DNA of 64,000 bases from Prevotella sp. E2-28 (GTDB lineage Bacteria; Bacteroidota; Bacteroidia; Bacteroidales; Bacteroidaceae). Positions 62,879 to 64,000 of the stretch are shown here, piece by piece; position 1 is the first letter of the stretch, and every line of letters begins with the position of its first letter. The position numbers were made by a program, and so were the translations under genes. The DNA lies in assembly GCF_022024055.1 (NCBI RefSeq), contig NZ_CP091788.1:248001-312000 (forward strand), in the 5' to 3' direction. Under the pieces are notes generated by a model, which saw only the letters and a program-made list of their open reading frames with translations, was not told the DNA's origin and ran no database searches.

Positions 62879-63553
62879 ATGATTAAGTTAGAAAACATTC
62901 AGAAGGTGTTCCGCACGGAAGAGGTGGAGACCGTAGCATTGGGCGGCGTATCGCTCGAAGTAAAGAAAGGTGAGTTTGTGGCCATCATGGGGCCTTCGGG
63001 CTGTGGCAAATCGACCTTGTTGAATATATTAGGCTTGCTCGACAATCCCACCAGTGGCACCTATTACCTCGATGGTGAGGAAGTGGGTAAGTTGAAGGAG
63101 AGTCAACGCACGAAGGTTCGCAAAGGACAAATAGGTTTTGTATTCCAAAGCTTTAACCTGATCGACGAACTGAACGTGGAGGAGAATGTAGAGTTGCCTC
63201 TTACCTATTTGGGTGTGCCCAAGAAGGAGCGCAAGACGAGGGTAGAAGAGGTGCTGCGCCGTATGGCTATCTCGCATCGTGCCCACCACTTTCCTCAGCA
63301 GCTCTCTGGTGGACAACAGCAGCGTGTTGCCATTGCCCGTGCCGTGGTGATGAATCCCAAGCTCATCCTCGCCGACGAGCCTACTGGTAACCTCGACTCC
63401 AAGAATGGTCTCGAAGTGATGCAACTCCTGACACAGCTGAACCAAGAGGGCACTACCGTCGTGATGGTCACCCACTCTGAGCGAGATGCCGGTTACGCCC
63501 AGCGCATCATCAACCTCCTCGATGGCCAGGTCGTTCCAGAAGTTAGTCTTTGA
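62879..63553 (+). CDS. ABC transporter ATP-binding protein, MacB/LolD type
   Basis: A 224-residue ATPase that powers the two permeases. Walker A is GPSGCGKST (38-46), the ABC signature LSGGQ (142-146), Walker B LILADEP (162-168), and the H-loop His lies in VMVTHSERDA. Length and motifs match LolD/MacB-type exporters of peptides, lipoproteins or antibiotics. It is the last gene of the operon. Confidence 0.95.
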   Translation: MIKLENIQKVFRTEEVETVALGGVSLEVKKGEFVAIMGPSGCGKSTLLNILGLLDNPTSGTYYLDGEEVGKLKESQRTKVRKGQIGFVFQSFNLIDELNVEENVELPLTYLGVPKKERKTRVEEVLRRMAISHRAHHFPQQLSGGQQQRVAIARAVVMNPKLILADEPTGNLDSKNGLEVMQLLTQLNQEGTTVVMVTHSERDAGYAQRIINLLDGQVVPEVSL

Positions 63554-63839
63554 AGCATAACTCTCTCGTTGATAGCGGGCAGTTATCGGTCACCTTGACT
63601 GGTACTGTCCGCAATAAAAGTGTCAGATTAAGAACATTTAACGCCCGACGATGCAGGATTTCCCGCTTCATGGCGTTTATATAGACAAAAACACGCCAAA
63701 AATATCGTGAACGCCAAAAAGAAAAGGTGGCCGATTACTCGACCACCATGCTTTACAACGTACTGACTGTCAGGAGCTTATTGCCAGCTTGTTTTAAGCG
63801 GTTGCAGGGCCAACTCCTGCGATTGACAACCTTGCGTTG
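63554..63839. other. Intergenic spacer before tRNA-Pro
   Basis: About 285 bp with no gene. It contains several ACGCC / GGCGT words (about 63640-63720), including GGCGTTTATATAGACAAAAACACGCC, a hairpin with 5-bp stem, and GGTGGCCGATTACTCGACCACC near 63727. No T-run terminator was found for the efflux operon. These words recall the GGCGTTT units of module A but are too short to call a copy. Confidence 0.45.
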
Positions 63840-63912
63840 TCGGGATGAGGCGACTCGAACGCCCGACCCCTACGTCCCGAACGTAGTGCGCTACCAACTG
63901 CGCTACATCCCG
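63840..63912 (-). tRNA. tRNA-Pro (anticodon CGG)
   Basis: Read on the minus strand from 63912. Acceptor CGGGATG pairs with CATCCCG, discriminator A at 63840. The anticodon arm is CTACG-TTCGGGA-CGTAG with anticodon CGG, and the T arm has GTTCGAGTC. CCA is not encoded. Confidence 0.95.
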
Positions 63913-63942
63913 ATAGCCTTTAGATGACCCTAAAAGCGGCTG

Positions 63943-63950
63943 CAAAGGTA
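63943..63950 (-). promoter_or_regulatory. -7 box of tRNA-Pro
   Basis: Reads TACCTTTG on the minus strand, 30 bases before the mature 5' end. Confidence 0.65.
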
Positions 63951-64000
63951 GCGCTTTTTTGCCGATTAAGCAAATTTTTTGCTGAAAAGTTATGGTATGT

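Noticed and set aside
63554..63912. Integration site at tRNA-Pro
   Set aside because: No duplicated tRNA end and no integrase within the window; the sequence before the tRNA is only mildly repetitive.

Overview
The window reads as chromosomal DNA of a Prevotella-like member of the Bacteroidales. The evidence is the gene families present (DUF3109, DUF4292, GlsA/GlsB glycine-lipid acyltransferases, DUF6078, a dcw cluster without murF), Bacteroidetes-type promoters (-7 box TAnnTTTG, about 20 nt behind a TTTG/TTG) in front of many genes, and the near absence of Shine-Dalgarno sequences. No species can be named from the sequence alone.

Layout. 1-2.4 kb: the 3' end of gpmI, a SpoT-like HD hydrolase, ung and a DUF3109 gene. 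2.4-7.3 kb (minus): a carbohydrate locus with secreted GH30 and GH35 enzymes and an AraC regulator. 7.4-10.4 kb: ptb-buk (acyl-phosphate fermentation) and a second AraC regulator. 10.5-13.1 kb (minus): gyrB, rpsT and tRNA-Glu(UUC). 13.2-15.4 kb: recO, a 430-bp repeat-filled gap and an ArgE-like M20 hydrolase. 15.4-19.9 kb (minus): dut, a TPR protein, a DUF4292 lipoprotein and an EnvC-like protein, probably one operon. 20.1-23.3 kb: dgt facing glsA-glsB. 23.5-39.1 kb: a complete Bacteroidetes-type division and cell-wall cluster (mraZ, rsmH, ftsL, ftsI, murE, mraY, murD, ftsW, murG, murC, ftsQ, ftsA, ftsZ), preceded by three GTGG repeats at 10-bp spacing that look like the MraZ operator. 39.2-49.4 kb: a FucI-family sugar isomerase, a second GH35 enzyme, an acyl-CoA synthetase, prfB, a 49-residue membrane protein, a CYTH protein, VanZ, an NSS transporter and an HhH protein. 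49.4-53.8 kb: an accessory island with a DUF4143 ATPase, an intact DUF6078 gene plus the tail of a second copy, a VapE/DUF3874 ATPase, a likely relaxase fragment and copies of a composite repeat. 53.9-63.6 kb: a two-component system divergent from a TolC / HlyD / FtsX permease / FtsX permease / ABC ATPase efflux operon that also holds the stub of a lost permease. The window ends with tRNA-Pro(CGG).

The less ordinary observations are: a composite palindromic repeat whose module A is inverted relative to module B between two sites 39 kb apart, with a degenerate piece inside the tolC reading frame; an exact 9-bp CTAG-phased minisatellite coding for the linker of the HhH protein; the MraZ operator; the decayed mobile island; the permease stub; and a response regulator with NtrC-type ends but no AAA+ domain. 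I did not find a clear, wholly new multi-gene system.
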